Below, in pieces: positions 37,897-46,585 of a DNA stretch of 64,000 nucleotides. A model generated the notes under the pieces. The model did no database searches and was not told the DNA's origin. It saw nothing but the letters and a program-made list of their open reading frames with translations. Location: positions 2,170,001 through 2,234,000 of the forward strand of contig CP108997.1 in the NCBI GenBank assembly GCA_036226585.1, written 5' to 3'. Position numbers and translations under genes: made by a program. The stretch is from Streptomyces sp. NBC_00708 (GTDB lineage: Bacteria; Actinomycetota; Actinomycetes; Streptomycetales; Streptomycetaceae). Position 1 is the stretch's first letter; each line of letters starts with the position of its first letter.

Positions 37897-38066
37897 GAGC
37901 GGGAGGTTACCCGCAGGGGCGGGACCTCGGCAGTCCGACCCCGCACGAGTGAGCGGTCGCGGTCGTCCCGTATCGCATCCTGCCACCCTCGGTCAGCGGT
38001 GGACCCGGTGTTCCCCCGGCACGTCACAGCCCCGCACCCCGCGGGCGGCGCACGCCCCGGCACCGC

Positions 38067-38786
38067 TCAGTTCGAGGTCTCGCGCCGGGCCGTCTTCTGC
38101 CACGGGTAGGTGGTGCTCTGCCGGGGATCCCGGGCGGTGATGGCCTCCGGCGCGTCCGGCTCCGCACTCCACTCCTCCGGCGCCTCCTGACCCCGACGCG
38201 GCCCCTGACCCGCGCCCCGGCCCGCCACCGGCTCCTCCGTGGCCGTGGTCCAGTGCCGCAGCGCCCCGGCCTCCATGTCGATCTGTGCGTTGAGCGCCGA
38301 GAGCTCGTCGTCGGCGAACTTGCGGGCCCGGTCCCGGGCGGCCCAGCGCAGCGAGTCGGCGGACCGGGTGATCTGTGCGGTGCGCTCCTTCAGGCCGGGA
38401 AGCCGCGAGGTCACCGTGGCCTTGTCGGGCTCGCGTTCCAGCGCCTTCAGTTCCGCGTCCAGCTCATGTCCGTGCACGCTCAGCCGGTCGAACAGGCCGA
38501 GGGACTCGGCGAGCGACGCGTCCTCGGCCGCGCCCGCCCGCAGTGCCTCCTGCGTGGCGCGCATCGACGTACGCAGCGAGAGGCGCAGCTGTGCCAGCTC
38601 ACCGCCGACGCCCAGCTGCCCGTAGCTCTTGGCCCGCAGGGTGGTGTCCTCGACGGTGCGGCGCGCCTGTGTGATCGTGCGGTCCACGCCGCGCCGGGCC
38701 GCCCCGACGACCTTGACGGTCGCGTAGACGCCCAGGGCCATGAAGGCGACGACGAGCAGCCCCAGGATCAGGATCACGGCTTCCAT
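38067..38786 (-). CDS. Membrane-anchored coiled-coil protein of unknown function
   Basis: 239 aa. An N-terminal transmembrane helix (about 2-26, AVILILGLLVVAFMALGVYA) is followed by long amphipathic helices (about 30-180) with heptad character (SLRTSMRATQEALRAGAAED, GLFDRLSVHGHELDAELKAL) and a polar Pro/Glu-rich tail. The topology suggests a short extracellular N-terminus with a cytosolic coiled coil. ATG 38786 has GAGGGG upstream. It lies between leuS and degV in the same direction; the leuS terminator separates it from leuS. I do not recognise a family function. Confidence 0.75.
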   Translation of the reverse strand: MEAVILILGLLVVAFMALGVYATVKVVGAARRGVDRTITQARRTVEDTTLRAKSYGQLGVGGELAQLRLSLRTSMRATQEALRAGAAEDASLAESLGLFDRLSVHGHELDAELKALEREPDKATVTSRLPGLKERTAQITRSADSLRWAARDRARKFADDELSALNAQIDMEAGALRHWTTATEEPVAGRGAGQGPRRGQEAPEEWSAEPDAPEAITARDPRQSTTYPWQKTARRETSN

Positions 38787-38852
38787 GAGCGCCCCTCGGG
38801 TGGTGTGACGGCCTCCGGTACACGTACACCGGTCCTCTCCACCGTAAACGGA

Positions 38853-38895
38853 ACGGGCAGGTTGGGGGTTCCGCCGGAACCCCCAACCTGCCCGT
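38853..38895. terminator. Terminator after leuS
   Basis: Perfect 20-bp stem (38853-38872 / 38876-38895) with a 3-nt loop, 29 bp beyond the leuS stop. Confidence 0.88.
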
Positions 38896-38923
38896 AGGGG
38901 AAAGCCCTCACCCGCGCCCGCGA

Positions 38924-41791
38924 CTAGGCGGGAACGATGTTCACCAGCTTCGGCGCGCGGACGATCACCTTGCGGATGCCCGCCCCGTCCAGCGCGGCGA
39001 CGACGGCCGGGTCGGCCAGGGCCAGGGCCTCCAGCTCCGCGTCCGTGATCGACGGGGAGATCTCCAGCCGCGCCCTGACCTTGCCCTTGATCTGGACCAC
39101 GCAGGTCACGGTCTCGTCCACGACGTACGCCGGGTCGGCCACCGGGAAGTCCTGGTGCACGACCGACTCCGTGTGGCCCAGCCGGCGCCACAGCTCCTCG
39201 GCGATGTGCGGGGCCAGCGGCGCCACCAGCAGCACCAGGGCCTCGGCGACCGGGCGGGGCAGCGGGCCGCCCGCCTTGGTCAGGTGGTTGTTCAGCTCGG
39301 TGACCTTGGCGATCGCCGTGTTGAACCGCATGCCGGCCATGTCGCCGCCGACGCCGTCGATCGCCTTGTGCAGCGCACGCAGCGTGTCCTCGCCGGGCTC
39401 GGAGTCGACGACGGTGACCTCGCCGGTCTCCTCGTCCACGATGTTGCGCCACAGCCGCTGCAGCAGCCGGTACTGGCCGACGACCGCACGCGTGTCCCAG
39501 GGCCGCGACACGTCCAGGGGGCCCATCGCCATCTCGTACAGGCGCAGGGTGTCCGCACCGAACTCGGAGCAGATCTCGTCGGGCGTGACGGCGTTCTTCA
39601 GGGACTTGCCCATCTTGCCCAGGACGCGGGAGACCTTCTCGCCCTGGTAGTAGTACGCCCCGTCGCGCTCCTCGACCTCGGCGGCCGGGACGGCGATGCC
39701 GCGGCTGTCCCGGTAGACGAACGCCTGGATCATGCCCTGGTTGTACAGCTTGTGGAACGGCTCGGCGGACGAGACGTGGCCCAGGTCGTGCAGGACCTTG
39801 GACCAGAAGCGGGCGTACAGCAGGTGCAGCACGGCGTGCTCGGCACCGCCCACGTACAGGTCGACGCCGCCGGTCGGCTGCCCCTCGCGCGGGCCCATCC
39901 AGTACTCCTCGATGGCCGGGTCGACCAGCTTCTCGGAGTTGTTCGGGTCCAGGTAGCGCAGCTCGTACCAGCAGGAGCCGGCCCAGTTGGGCATGGTGTT
40001 GGTCTCGCGGCGGTACTTCTTCGGGCCGTCGCCCAGGTCCAGCGTGACGTTGACCCACTCGGCGTTGCGCGACAGCGGGGTCTCGGGCTGGGTGTCGGCG
40101 TCGTCCGGGTCGAAGGTGCGCGGCGAGTAGTCGTCGACCTCGGGCAGCTCCAGCGGCAGCATCGACTCGGGCAGCGGGTGGGCGATGCCCTCCTCGTCGT
40201 ACACGATCGGGAAGGGCTCGCCCCAGTAGCGCTGGCGGCTGAACAGCCAGTCGCGCAGCCGGAAGTTGACGGTGCCCTCGCCGACGCCGTGCTCCTTCAG
40301 CCACTCGGTGATGCGCGCCTTGGCGTCGGCGACGCCCAGACCGTTCAGCGAGATCTCGTCGTTGGAGGAGTTGACCAACTTCGCGTCGTACGAGGCGAAG
40401 GCGTCCTCCCACGTCGAGGCGTCCGTGCCGCGGTCGTCCGACGGCTCGACGACGCAGCGCACCGGCAGCTCGAAGGCGCGCGCGAAGGCGAAGTCGCGTG
40501 CGTCGTGCGCCGGTACGGCCATGATCGCGCCGGTGCCGTAGCCCATCAGGACGTAGTCGGCGATGAAGACGGGGATCTGCTCGCCGCTGACGGGGTTGGT
40601 GGCGTACGCGCCGGTGAAGACGCCGGTCTTGTCCTTGGCCTCGGCCTGCCGCTCGACGTCGGACTTGGACGCGGCCTGCTTGCGGTACGCGGTGACCGCC
40701 TCGGCCGGGGTGGCGTGGCCGCCCGTCCAGACCGGGTGGGTGCCCTCGGGCCAGGCGGCGGGAATGATCCGCTCGACCAGCTCGTGCTCCGGCGCCAGCA
40801 CCATGTAGGTGGCGCCGAACAGGGTGTCCTGGCGGGTGGTGAAGACGGTGACGCTGCCCGCGCCGTCGACCGGGAAGTCGACGCGCGCGCCCTCGGAGCG
40901 GCCGATCCAGTTGCGCTGCTGCAGCTTGATGGCCTCGGGCCAGTCCAGCCCGTCCAGGTCGTTCAGCAGCCGGTCGGCGTAGGCGGTGATGCGCATGTTC
41001 CACTGGCGCAGCTTGGCCTTGAAGACGGGGAAGTTGCCGCGCTCGGAGCGGCCGTCGGCGGTGACCTCCTCGTTGGCCAGCACGGTGCCCAGGCCGGGCG
41101 ACCAGTTGACCGGCGCGTCGGAGGCGTAGGCCAGCCGGTACCCGCCCAGGACGTCGGCGCGCTCGGCGGCGCTCAGCGCGTTCCAGTCACGGCCGTCGGG
41201 GGTGGCGCGCTCGCCGCTCTCGAACTGGGCGACCAGCTCGGCGATCGGCCGGGCGCGGTCCGCCTCGGTGTCGTACCAGGAGTTGAAGATCTGCAGGAAG
41301 ATCCACTGGGTCCACTTGTAGTACTCGGACTCGATCGTGGCGAACGAGCGGCGCTTGTCGTGGCCCAGGCCCAGTCGGCGCAGCTGCGCCGTCATGTTCT
41401 CGATGTTGGCCTCGGTGGAGATCCGCGGGTGGGTGCCGGTCTGAACGGCGTACTGCTCCGCGGGCAGGCCGAAGGCGTCGAAGCCCAGGGTGTGCAGGAC
41501 GTTGTGCCCGGTCATCCGCTGGTGGCGGGCGAAGACATCGGTGGCGATGTAGCCCAACGGGTGGCCGACGTGCAGCCCCGCGCCCGAGGGGTACGGGAAC
41601 ATGTCCATGATGAACTTCTTGGGCTTGGCGGCCAGCTCCGGGTCGCCCGCCAGGTCACCGGTCGGGTTGGGTGCCTCGTACGTGCCCTCGGCGTCCCAGA
41701 AGTCCTGCCAGCGTGCCTCGATGTCGGCGGCCATCGCTGCCGTGTAGCGGTGCGGCGCAGCAACGTCGGCTGCGGAATTCGTCTCGCTCAT
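38924..41791 (-). CDS. leuS: Leucyl-tRNA synthetase
   Basis: 955 aa class I synthetase. The HIGH-type motif is HVGHPLG (about 74-80), and the KMSKS loop reads GKMGKSLKN (Gly for Ser, about 690). The CP1 editing domain contains [19 protein letters not shown] and the catalytic [13 protein letters not shown] segment. ATG 41791 ([10 protein letters not shown]) is preferred to a start three codons upstream. The 5' leader contains a leucine-codon leader peptide and an intrinsic terminator, so expression is probably attenuated by charged tRNA-Leu supply. Upstream and co-oriented is tRNA-Ala. Confidence 0.97.
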   Translation of the reverse strand: MSETNSAADVAAPHRYTAAMAADIEARWQDFWDAEGTYEAPNPTGDLAGDPELAAKPKKFIMDMFPYPSGAGLHVGHPLGYIATDVFARHQRMTGHNVLHTLGFDAFGLPAEQYAVQTGTHPRISTEANIENMTAQLRRLGLGHDKRRSFATIESEYYKWTQWIFLQIFNSWYDTEADRARPIAELVAQFESGERATPDGRDWNALSAAERADVLGGYRLAYASDAPVNWSPGLGTVLANEEVTADGRSERGNFPVFKAKLRQWNMRITAYADRLLNDLDGLDWPEAIKLQQRNWIGRSEGARVDFPVDGAGSVTVFTTRQDTLFGATYMVLAPEHELVERIIPAAWPEGTHPVWTGGHATPAEAVTAYRKQAASKSDVERQAEAKDKTGVFTGAYATNPVSGEQIPVFIADYVLMGYGTGAIMAVPAHDARDFAFARAFELPVRCVVEPSDDRGTDASTWEDAFASYDAKLVNSSNDEISLNGLGVADAKARITEWLKEHGVGEGTVNFRLRDWLFSRQRYWGEPFPIVYDEEGIAHPLPESMLPLELPEVDDYSPRTFDPDDADTQPETPLSRNAEWVNVTLDLGDGPKKYRRETNTMPNWAGSCWYELRYLDPNNSEKLVDPAIEEYWMGPREGQPTGGVDLYVGGAEHAVLHLLYARFWSKVLHDLGHVSSAEPFHKLYNQGMIQAFVYRDSRGIAVPAAEVEERDGAYYYQGEKVSRVLGKMGKSLKNAVTPDEICSEFGADTLRLYEMAMGPLDVSRPWDTRAVVGQYRLLQRLWRNIVDEETGEVTVVDSEPGEDTLRALHKAIDGVGGDMAGMRFNTAIAKVTELNNHLTKAGGPLPRPVAEALVLLVAPLAPHIAEELWRRLGHTESVVHQDFPVADPAYVVDETVTCVVQIKGKVRARLEISPSITDAELEALALADPAVVAALDGAGIRKVIVRAPKLVNIVPA

Positions 41792-41860
41792 GATCCTCAA
41801 AGCTCCATCGATCGTCATCTGCCGGCGCCCACGTCGTACGGACACACGTCCACGGAAACG

Positions 41861-41885
41861 AAAAATCCCCTCGCACAGGAGGGGA
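41861..41885 (-). terminator. Attenuator terminator in leuS leader
   Basis: On the minus strand TCCCCTC-CTGTGC-GAGGGGA followed by TTTTT, 70 nt before the leuS start and after the leader peptide. A T tract is rare among terminators in this window, which supports a true intrinsic terminator within the leader. Confidence 0.85.
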
Positions 41886-41886
41886 C

Positions 41887-41939
41887 GCCGCGCTGATGCC
41901 GACCAGGCATTCTCACCGGTCGGGACTGATCAGCGCGGC
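41887..41939 (-). promoter_or_regulatory. Long leader hairpin between leader peptide and attenuator
   Basis: An 11-bp perfect outer stem GCCGCGCTGAT / ATCAGCGCGGC, with an inner CCGACC / GGTCGG stem. The 5' arm overlaps the last codons and stop of the leader peptide, so ribosome position would decide whether it forms. That is the geometry of ribosome-mediated attenuation. The exact alternative pairing that would disrupt the terminator is not resolved by eye. A T-box motif (GGGTGGNACCGCG) is absent. Confidence 0.7.
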
Positions 41940-41968
41940 TCGCTAAGCAGAAGGCCTACGGCACGCAT
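41930..41968 (-). CDS. leuL: Leucine leader peptide of leuS
   Basis: A 12-aa ORF, MRAVGLLLSEPR, with three consecutive Leu codons CTT CTG CTT. Two are CTT, an unusual Leu codon at this GC content, so ribosomes should pause when Leu-tRNA is scarce. The stop sits in the 5' arm of the leader hairpin. There is no Shine-Dalgarno; a TACCCT -10 box lies 6 nt before the ATG, consistent with leaderless translation. The assignment is from sequence logic. Confidence 0.8.
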   Translation of the reverse strand: MRAVGLLLSEPR

Positions 41969-41974
41969 GGCGTC

Positions 41975-41980
41975 AGGGTA
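41975..41980 (-). promoter_or_regulatory. Promoter -10 for leaderless leuL-leuS transcript
   Basis: TACCCT on the minus strand, 6 nt upstream of the leuL ATG, so transcription should begin at or next to the A of ATG. About 17 bp further upstream GGAGAC could be a weak -35. Confidence 0.55.
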
Positions 41981-42037
41981 CCGCACGGAGCCGGTCCGTC
42001 TCCGGGCAGTGGCCGGGGGTGAGACCCGGACACACAG

Positions 42038-42072
42038 AACGGCGGGCCATCCGATCCGGATGACCCGCCGTT
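42038..42072. terminator. Terminator after first tRNA-Ala
   Basis: AACGGCGGGCCATCCG / CGGATGACCCGCCGTT, a long stem with a single mismatch, just downstream of the minus-strand tRNA. Confidence 0.8.
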
Positions 42073-42084
42073 CCCTCTTCACTG

Positions 42085-42157
<73 letters not shown>

Positions 42158-42271
42158 TCGCTGCGCCGCCCGGTCTCCCTGGCGACATCGAGAACAGTAC
42201 CGGTCCCCCGGGCTGTCCACCAAATCGATTCCGGTCCGCCCGGTTTTCACCCGCCGGAGAGGGGGAAGCGG

Positions 42272-42505
42272 TCAGGCCGTGGCGAAGGAGTAGAAGCGTT
42301 TGAGCGTGCAGTGCTCCTCCAGGAGCCGGCCGTAGATCGGCTCCCCCTCCAGTTCCCGGTAGGTCTCGATGGGGTCGCCTTTTATGATCAGCGCCCGCGC
42401 GCACTCCTCGCACCAGTACTGGTAGTCCGCGTTGACCGGGTCCATGTCCCTGACGATGGGCGTACCGCTGCCGCACCAGTCGCACTTCCGCCTGTGTGCA
42501 CCCAT
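42272..42505 (-). CDS. Small zinc-ribbon-like conserved protein
   Basis: 77 aa. CDWCGSGTP (about 8-16) and YWCEECARAL (about 30-39) give two CxxC knuckles of a probable zinc ribbon. Then come an amphipathic helix (PIETYRELEGEPIYGRLLEE) and a short tail. Cytosolic; function unknown. The ATG at 42505 directly precedes MGAHRRKCDW. It lies between tRNA-Ala and the MFS transporter, all on the minus strand. The Cys pattern and bias support a real gene. Confidence 0.8.
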   Translation of the reverse strand: MGAHRRKCDWCGSGTPIVRDMDPVNADYQYWCEECARALIIKGDPIETYRELEGEPIYGRLLEEHCTLKRFYSFATA

Positions 42506-42638
42506 GGATCAGCTCCGGCTCCGGCGGAGGAAAGGCGGCGTCGGGACCTCGTGGCGGCTCCCAGGCATCGCGCACACCCTCCCGTTCGGTCCGTCGCCCC
42601 CTCCGGCGGTCCGATTCTGCCATGACCCCGCAAGGGGG

Positions 42639-44117
42639 TCAGCCCGCCGGAGCCGCCGCCCGCCGCCGACGCCGTACGAGCCCCGCCGCGGCCCCCGCGC
42701 AGGCCGCCGCGACCAGGACCAGTTCGCAGACCCACAGCGCGTGACCGGAGCCCTGCGGCCCCGGTGCACCGAGGCGGTTGAGGTAGAGGGTGCCGATGGT
42801 GGCGACGCCGATGACCTGGCCGAGCTGGGTCACGGTCACCAGGACACCACTGGCGTCGGCGGCGTCCTCGGGCCGTACGTTCGCCAGGGCGCCCGCGAGG
42901 TTCGGGCTGAACGCGAGAGCCATACCCGTGCCCATCAGCACGAAACCCGCGTACAGCACGAGGCCGCCGCCGTCGCCGCCCCGCAGCACCAGACCGATCA
43001 CGACCTCGCCGGCGGCCATCACCACGAAGCCGCCCGGGACCAGGGCCCGTTGCAGCCGTGCGGGCCACCGCCGCCATGTCAGCCCGGCCGCCCCGAAGGC
43101 CGCCGCGGTCGGCGCGCACATCAGCCCCGCGCGCAGTGCCGAGTGACCGAGGCCGCCCTGGAGGTGCAGGGTCAGCGTGAAGAGGAAGCCCGCGTTGGTG
43201 GCCATCACGAGCAGGATGCGCACCGACGCCACGGCGATTCCGGGCAACCGGAGCACCCGGGGCGCGATCAGGGGCGCACCGCCCCTCGCGGCGAGCCTCG
43301 TCTCGTACGCCACGAAGCCGGCGAGGACCACCGCGCAGGCGAGCAGGCACATCCAGGTCCAGGCCGGCCAGCCCAGTTCCTGCCCGAGCACCAGGGGGAC
43401 GGTCAGCAGGGTGACGCCCAGAGCGAGCACGACCAGGCCCACCGGGTCGAACCCGCGCGCCCGCGCCTCGCGCCGGGCCCGCCCGGTACGAGGCTCCCCC
43501 GGCAGCACACGAGCGCCGAGCACCAGCAGAACGAGCCCGATCGGCACGTTGACGAGGAAGACCGGCCGCCAGCCCGCCCCGAACAGGTCGACGCTCACCA
43601 GCACCCCGCCCACGACCTGCCCGGCGGCGGCCCCCGTGGCCAGCACGGCGCTGTAGGCGCCGATCGCACGGACCCGCGCCGCCCCGGTGAAGTGCTGCTG
43701 GATCAGGCTGAGCACCTGCGGGATCATCACCGCGGCGCCCACCCCCTGGATCACCCGGAACGCGATCAACTGGCCCGAGTCCGCCGCCAGTCCGCAGGCG
43801 AGCGAGGCCGCGGTGAAGACCGCGAGTCCGGCCAGATGCGCGCGGCCGTGGCCGAACACGCCGCCGAGCCGGGCACCGGCGACGAGGAGGACGGCGTACG
43901 AGATGGTGTATCCGGCCACCACCAGCTGCAGTCCGGCCCCGGACGCGCCGAGTTCGGTACGGATCGTCGGGGCGGCGACGTTGACGATGAAGATGTCCAA
44001 CATGGCCATGAACTGGGCCGTGAGCACCACGGCGAGCAGCCGTGCGGGTGCTTTGTCAGTGGCGGGAGCTTTACTGGTGACGGAGCGTGAGGCCGTCGTC
44101 TCGGAGGTCGCGGTCAT
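42639..44117 (-). CDS. MFS drug-efflux transporter, DHA2 (EmrB/QacA) type
   Basis: 492 aa, about 14 hydrophobic segments. TM1 LLAVVLTAQFMAMLDIFIVN carries the D-in-TM1 motif typical of DHA2 proton antiporters. LGGVFGHGRAHLAGL is the loop 2-3 motif, and RVIQGVGAAVMIPQVLSLI the motif B/C region. It probably exports a hydrophobic drug or metabolite by proton antiport. The ATG at 44117 is in a 102-bp intergenic space divergent from an XRE/MmyB-type regulator that probably controls it. Substrate unknown. Confidence 0.92.
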   Translation of the reverse strand: MTATSETTASRSVTSKAPATDKAPARLLAVVLTAQFMAMLDIFIVNVAAPTIRTELGASGAGLQLVVAGYTISYAVLLVAGARLGGVFGHGRAHLAGLAVFTAASLACGLAADSGQLIAFRVIQGVGAAVMIPQVLSLIQQHFTGAARVRAIGAYSAVLATGAAAGQVVGGVLVSVDLFGAGWRPVFLVNVPIGLVLLVLGARVLPGEPRTGRARREARARGFDPVGLVVLALGVTLLTVPLVLGQELGWPAWTWMCLLACAVVLAGFVAYETRLAARGGAPLIAPRVLRLPGIAVASVRILLVMATNAGFLFTLTLHLQGGLGHSALRAGLMCAPTAAAFGAAGLTWRRWPARLQRALVPGGFVVMAAGEVVIGLVLRGGDGGGLVLYAGFVLMGTGMALAFSPNLAGALANVRPEDAADASGVLVTVTQLGQVIGVATIGTLYLNRLGAPGPQGSGHALWVCELVLVAAACAGAAAGLVRRRRRAAAPAG

Positions 44118-44219
44118 GCGTTCCAGGCTGGTCCCGGACGCATACGGGTAACGAGAGCCCGCTGATGCTGGTACTGGCAGCACCTGGCAACTCCCGGGCG
44201 CAGCACCGACGATGGGGGC

Positions 44220-45113
44220 GTGACGACGGTGACGACACAGCAGCACACACGGCGGGGCGGACCGGCGACGGGCAGGCGGCCGGAGCTCGCCGCCTTCCTG
44301 CGCAGCCGCCGGGCCCGGGTGACCCCGGCCGACGTGGGCATGGCCCCGGGCTTACGGCGCCGCACGCCGGGGCTGCGCCGCGAGGAGGTCGCCCAGCTCT
44401 CCGGCGTCGGTGTCACCTGGTACACGTGGCTGGAGCAGGGCCGCCCGATCAACGCGTCGCCGCAGGTCCTGGACGCCGTGGCACGGACGCTCCGGCTGGA
44501 CCCGCCCGAGCGCGAGCACCTCTACGAGCTGGCCGGGGTCGCCTTTCTGCCGGGCCGGGAGTCCGACATCGTCGAGGTCGGCGAGGAGATCCAGGGCATC
44601 ATCGACGCGCTCGACCCGCTCCCCGCGGTCGTCTACAACGCGCGCTACGACGTGCTGGCGACCAACCCCGGCTACCGCGACCTCTTCGGCATCCCTCCCA
44701 TGAAGGGAACCCTGGTCCGCAACGCCCTGTGGTCGCTGTTCACGGCCTCGGAGGACGACTGTCCCGTCGTCCACCGCAGCCAGGAGCTGCCCCTGATGGC
44801 GGCGACCCTGCGCAGCGGTTACGGGCGCCATGTGGGCGAGCCGGCGTGGGAGACGTTCATCGAGGCGCTGTCGGAGGCCAGCCCCTACTTCGCGCAGCTG
44901 TGGCGCAGCGGGGACGTCCTGCCGCCGGGGCGGCGCGTGAAGGTCTTCCGGCACCGGGCGGTGACCGGCGAGATACGGATGACGTCGGTGTCGCTGACGG
45001 TCAACGGGCTGCCGGAGTGCCGCATCGTCACGTACACGCCGGCCGACGAGGAGAGCAGGCGACTGCTCGCGGTCCTGCGGACGCGACGCCGGGGCCCCGC
45101 GGCCCGCCCCTGA
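44220..45113 (+). CDS. XRE/MmyB-type regulator (HTH plus ligand-binding PAS-like domain)
   Basis: 297 aa, GTG start. The HTH at about 20-85 reads ELAAFLRSRRARVTPADVGM, then RRRTPGLRREEVAQLSGVGV, TWYTWLEQGR. The C-terminal MmyB-like ligand-binding domain follows (LDPLPAVVYNARYDVLATNP, RDLFGIPP, HRAVTGEIRMTSVSLTVNGL). Such regulators often sit divergently from the oxidoreductase or pump they control, as here with the MFS gene. Fatty-acid-like ligands are known for some members; the ligand here is not deducible. Confidence 0.92.
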   Translation: MTTVTTQQHTRRGGPATGRRPELAAFLRSRRARVTPADVGMAPGLRRRTPGLRREEVAQLSGVGVTWYTWLEQGRPINASPQVLDAVARTLRLDPPEREHLYELAGVAFLPGRESDIVEVGEEIQGIIDALDPLPAVVYNARYDVLATNPGYRDLFGIPPMKGTLVRNALWSLFTASEDDCPVVHRSQELPLMAATLRSGYGRHVGEPAWETFIEALSEASPYFAQLWRSGDVLPPGRRVKVFRHRAVTGEIRMTSVSLTVNGLPECRIVTYTPADEESRRLLAVLRTRRRGPAARP

Positions 45114-45132
45114 CCGCGGGAGCCGCATATGC

Positions 45133-45166
45133 GGAAATCCCGCCCCCTGGTGGGGACGGGATTTCC
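45133..45166. terminator. Terminator between MmyB-type regulator and second tRNA-Ala
   Basis: GGAAATCCCGCCCC / GGGGACGGGATTTCC, a stem with one bulged base. It serves the convergent regulator gene and tRNA, with T-rich 3' sides in both directions. Confidence 0.85.
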
Positions 45167-45171
45167 GATTG

Positions 45172-45244
<73 letters not shown>

Positions 45245-45360
45245 GCTGTCCGCTGTGTTTCCCTGCGCTTGCGCGCTGCGAACAAGAAGAACTTTAGCCT
45301 GTGACCAGCCGGAAAGTGAAATCCGGCCCCTGCCGCCCGGGGCGGCCGGCGGCGACCGGG

Positions 45361-46014
45361 TCAGGTGTCGTCGCCGAGCACCGGTTCCGGCAGGGTGCCC
45401 GCGTTGTGCTCCAGCAGACGCCAGCCGCGGGCGCCCTCGCCCAGCACGGACCAGCAGCAGTTGGTGAGCCCGCCGAGCCCTTCCCAGTGGTGTGCCTCCA
45501 GGCCCAGCAGCCGGCCGATGGTGGTCCGGATGGTGCCGCCGTGGCTGACGACGACCAGCGTGCCGTCGTCGGGCAGCTTCCCGGCGTGCCCGAGAACCAC
45601 GGGGGCGGCCCGGTCGGCCACCTCGGTCTCCAGCTCGCCGCCGCCGCGCCGCACGGGCTCACCGCGCTTCCACGCGGCGTACTGCTCGCCGTACCGCTCC
45701 ACGATCTCCTCGTGGGTCAGCCCCTGCCAGGCACCCGCGTAGGTCTCGCGCAGCCCCTGGTCGTGCACCACGTCGATCCCGGTGACCGCTGCGAGCTCGG
45801 CGGCCGTGGCCGCGGCCCGCCGCAGGTCGGAGGCGACGATGGCGTCCGGCTTCAGCGAGGCGAGCAGCCGGGCGGCCCGGCGGGCCTGCGCGACGCCGGT
45901 CCCGGTCAGCTCGATGTCCGTGGAGCCCTGGAAGCGGCGCTCCAGGTTCCACGCGGTCTGGCCGTGGCGCCAGAGGACGATCCTGCGGCCCCTGCCGCTC
46001 CTGCTGCCGTTCAG
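45361..46014 (-). CDS. Histidine phosphatase family protein with CTG start
   Basis: 217 aa, phosphoglycerate-mutase-like. The catalytic RHGQTAWN lies near residues 15-22, LRETYAGAWQGLTHEEI follows (proton-donor Glu region), and VVVSHGGTIRT supplies the second His. In this frame a TGA lies just upstream and no ATG, GTG or TTG exists before the essential RHG motif. The only sensible start is CTG at 46014, overlapping the rsfS stop as CTGA with GGAAGG about 9 nt upstream. It is translationally coupled to rsfS and nadD, where such phosphatases are commonly found. Substrate unknown. Confidence 0.9.
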   Translation of the reverse strand: MNGSRSGRGRRIVLWRHGQTAWNLERRFQGSTDIELTGTGVAQARRAARLLASLKPDAIVASDLRRAAATAAELAAVTGIDVVHDQGLRETYAGAWQGLTHEEIVERYGEQYAAWKRGEPVRRGGGELETEVADRAAPVVLGHAGKLPDDGTLVVVSHGGTIRTTIGRLLGLEAHHWEGLGGLTNCCWSVLGEGARGWRLLEHNAGTLPEPVLGDDT

Positions 46015-46442
46015 TTCTGCTCACCTTCCGTGCCGCCATGGAGCTCCGCGTGCTCGGCGGCCTTGCCGCGGGTCTTCACGGCGTCCTCGGGCAGGGCGAT
46101 CTCCGGGCAGTCCTTCCACAGGCGCTCCAGCGCGTAGAAGACGCGCTCCTCGCTGTGCTGGACGTGGATGACGATGTCGACGTAGTCGAGGAGGATCCAC
46201 CGGGCGTCGCGGTCGCCCTCACGGCGGACCGGCTTGGCGCCGAGTTCCTTCTGGAGCCGCTCCTCGATCTCGTCGACGATCGACTTGACCTGGCGGTCGT
46301 TGGGGGCCGAGGCCAGCAGGAAGGCGTCGGTGATCGACAGCACGTCGCTGACGTCGTAGGCGATGATGTCGTGCGCGAGCCGGTCGGCAGCCGCCTGGGC
46401 GGCGGCGTTGATGAGCTCGATGGAGCGGTCAGTGGCGGTCAC
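46011..46442 (-). CDS. rsfS: Ribosomal silencing factor RsfS
   Basis: 143 aa. RsfS binds ribosomal protein L14 and blocks subunit joining when nutrients are scarce. The fold is recognised by IIAYDVSDVLSITDAFLLAS, NDRQVKSIVDEIEERL, REGDRDARWILLDYVDIVIH and FYALERLWKDCPEI. GTG at 46442 was chosen because the homologous N-terminus begins TATDRSIEL; the frame continues upstream without family similarity. Its stop overlaps the CTG start of the phosphatase. Confidence 0.93.
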   Translation of the reverse strand: MTATDRSIELINAAAQAAADRLAHDIIAYDVSDVLSITDAFLLASAPNDRQVKSIVDEIEERLQKELGAKPVRREGDRDARWILLDYVDIVIHVQHSEERVFYALERLWKDCPEIALPEDAVKTRGKAAEHAELHGGTEGEQN

Positions 46443-46548
46443 AAGCAGGCTTTCGTCGTCGGTCGGATAGACCCCTAGGGTCTCACGGGGAACCGCCGGC
46501 GCACGCAGCCATATTCCGGGGCCGCCCGGGAGCCGCCCCGCCTGCCTC

Positions 46549-46579
46549 GCGGGAGGAGGGCCCCGGGCCCTCCTCCCGC
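46549..46579. terminator. Near-perfect palindromic terminator after the LCP-like gene
   Basis: GCGGGAGGAGGGCCC and its exact complement separated by one base (46549-46563 / 46565-46579), immediately downstream of the minus-strand stop at 46586. Confidence 0.85.
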
Positions 46580-46585
46580 CGCCCG

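Noticed and set aside
38067..41003. A 978-codon minus-strand frame covering part of leuS
   Set aside because: Its C-terminal part is the real membrane protein at 38067-38786; the rest is leuS read out of frame, without similarity to anything.
41861..41980. A T-box riboswitch upstream of leuS
   Set aside because: The conserved GGGTGGNACCGCG antiterminator box is absent, and a leucine leader peptide explains the structure better.
45659..46039. A GTG/ATG-started frame overlapping the rsfS stop as start of the phosphatase
   Set aside because: It is out of frame with the phosphatase motifs and gives an Arg/Pro/Gly-rich nonsense product, so the CTG start in the correct frame is preferred over a frameshift.
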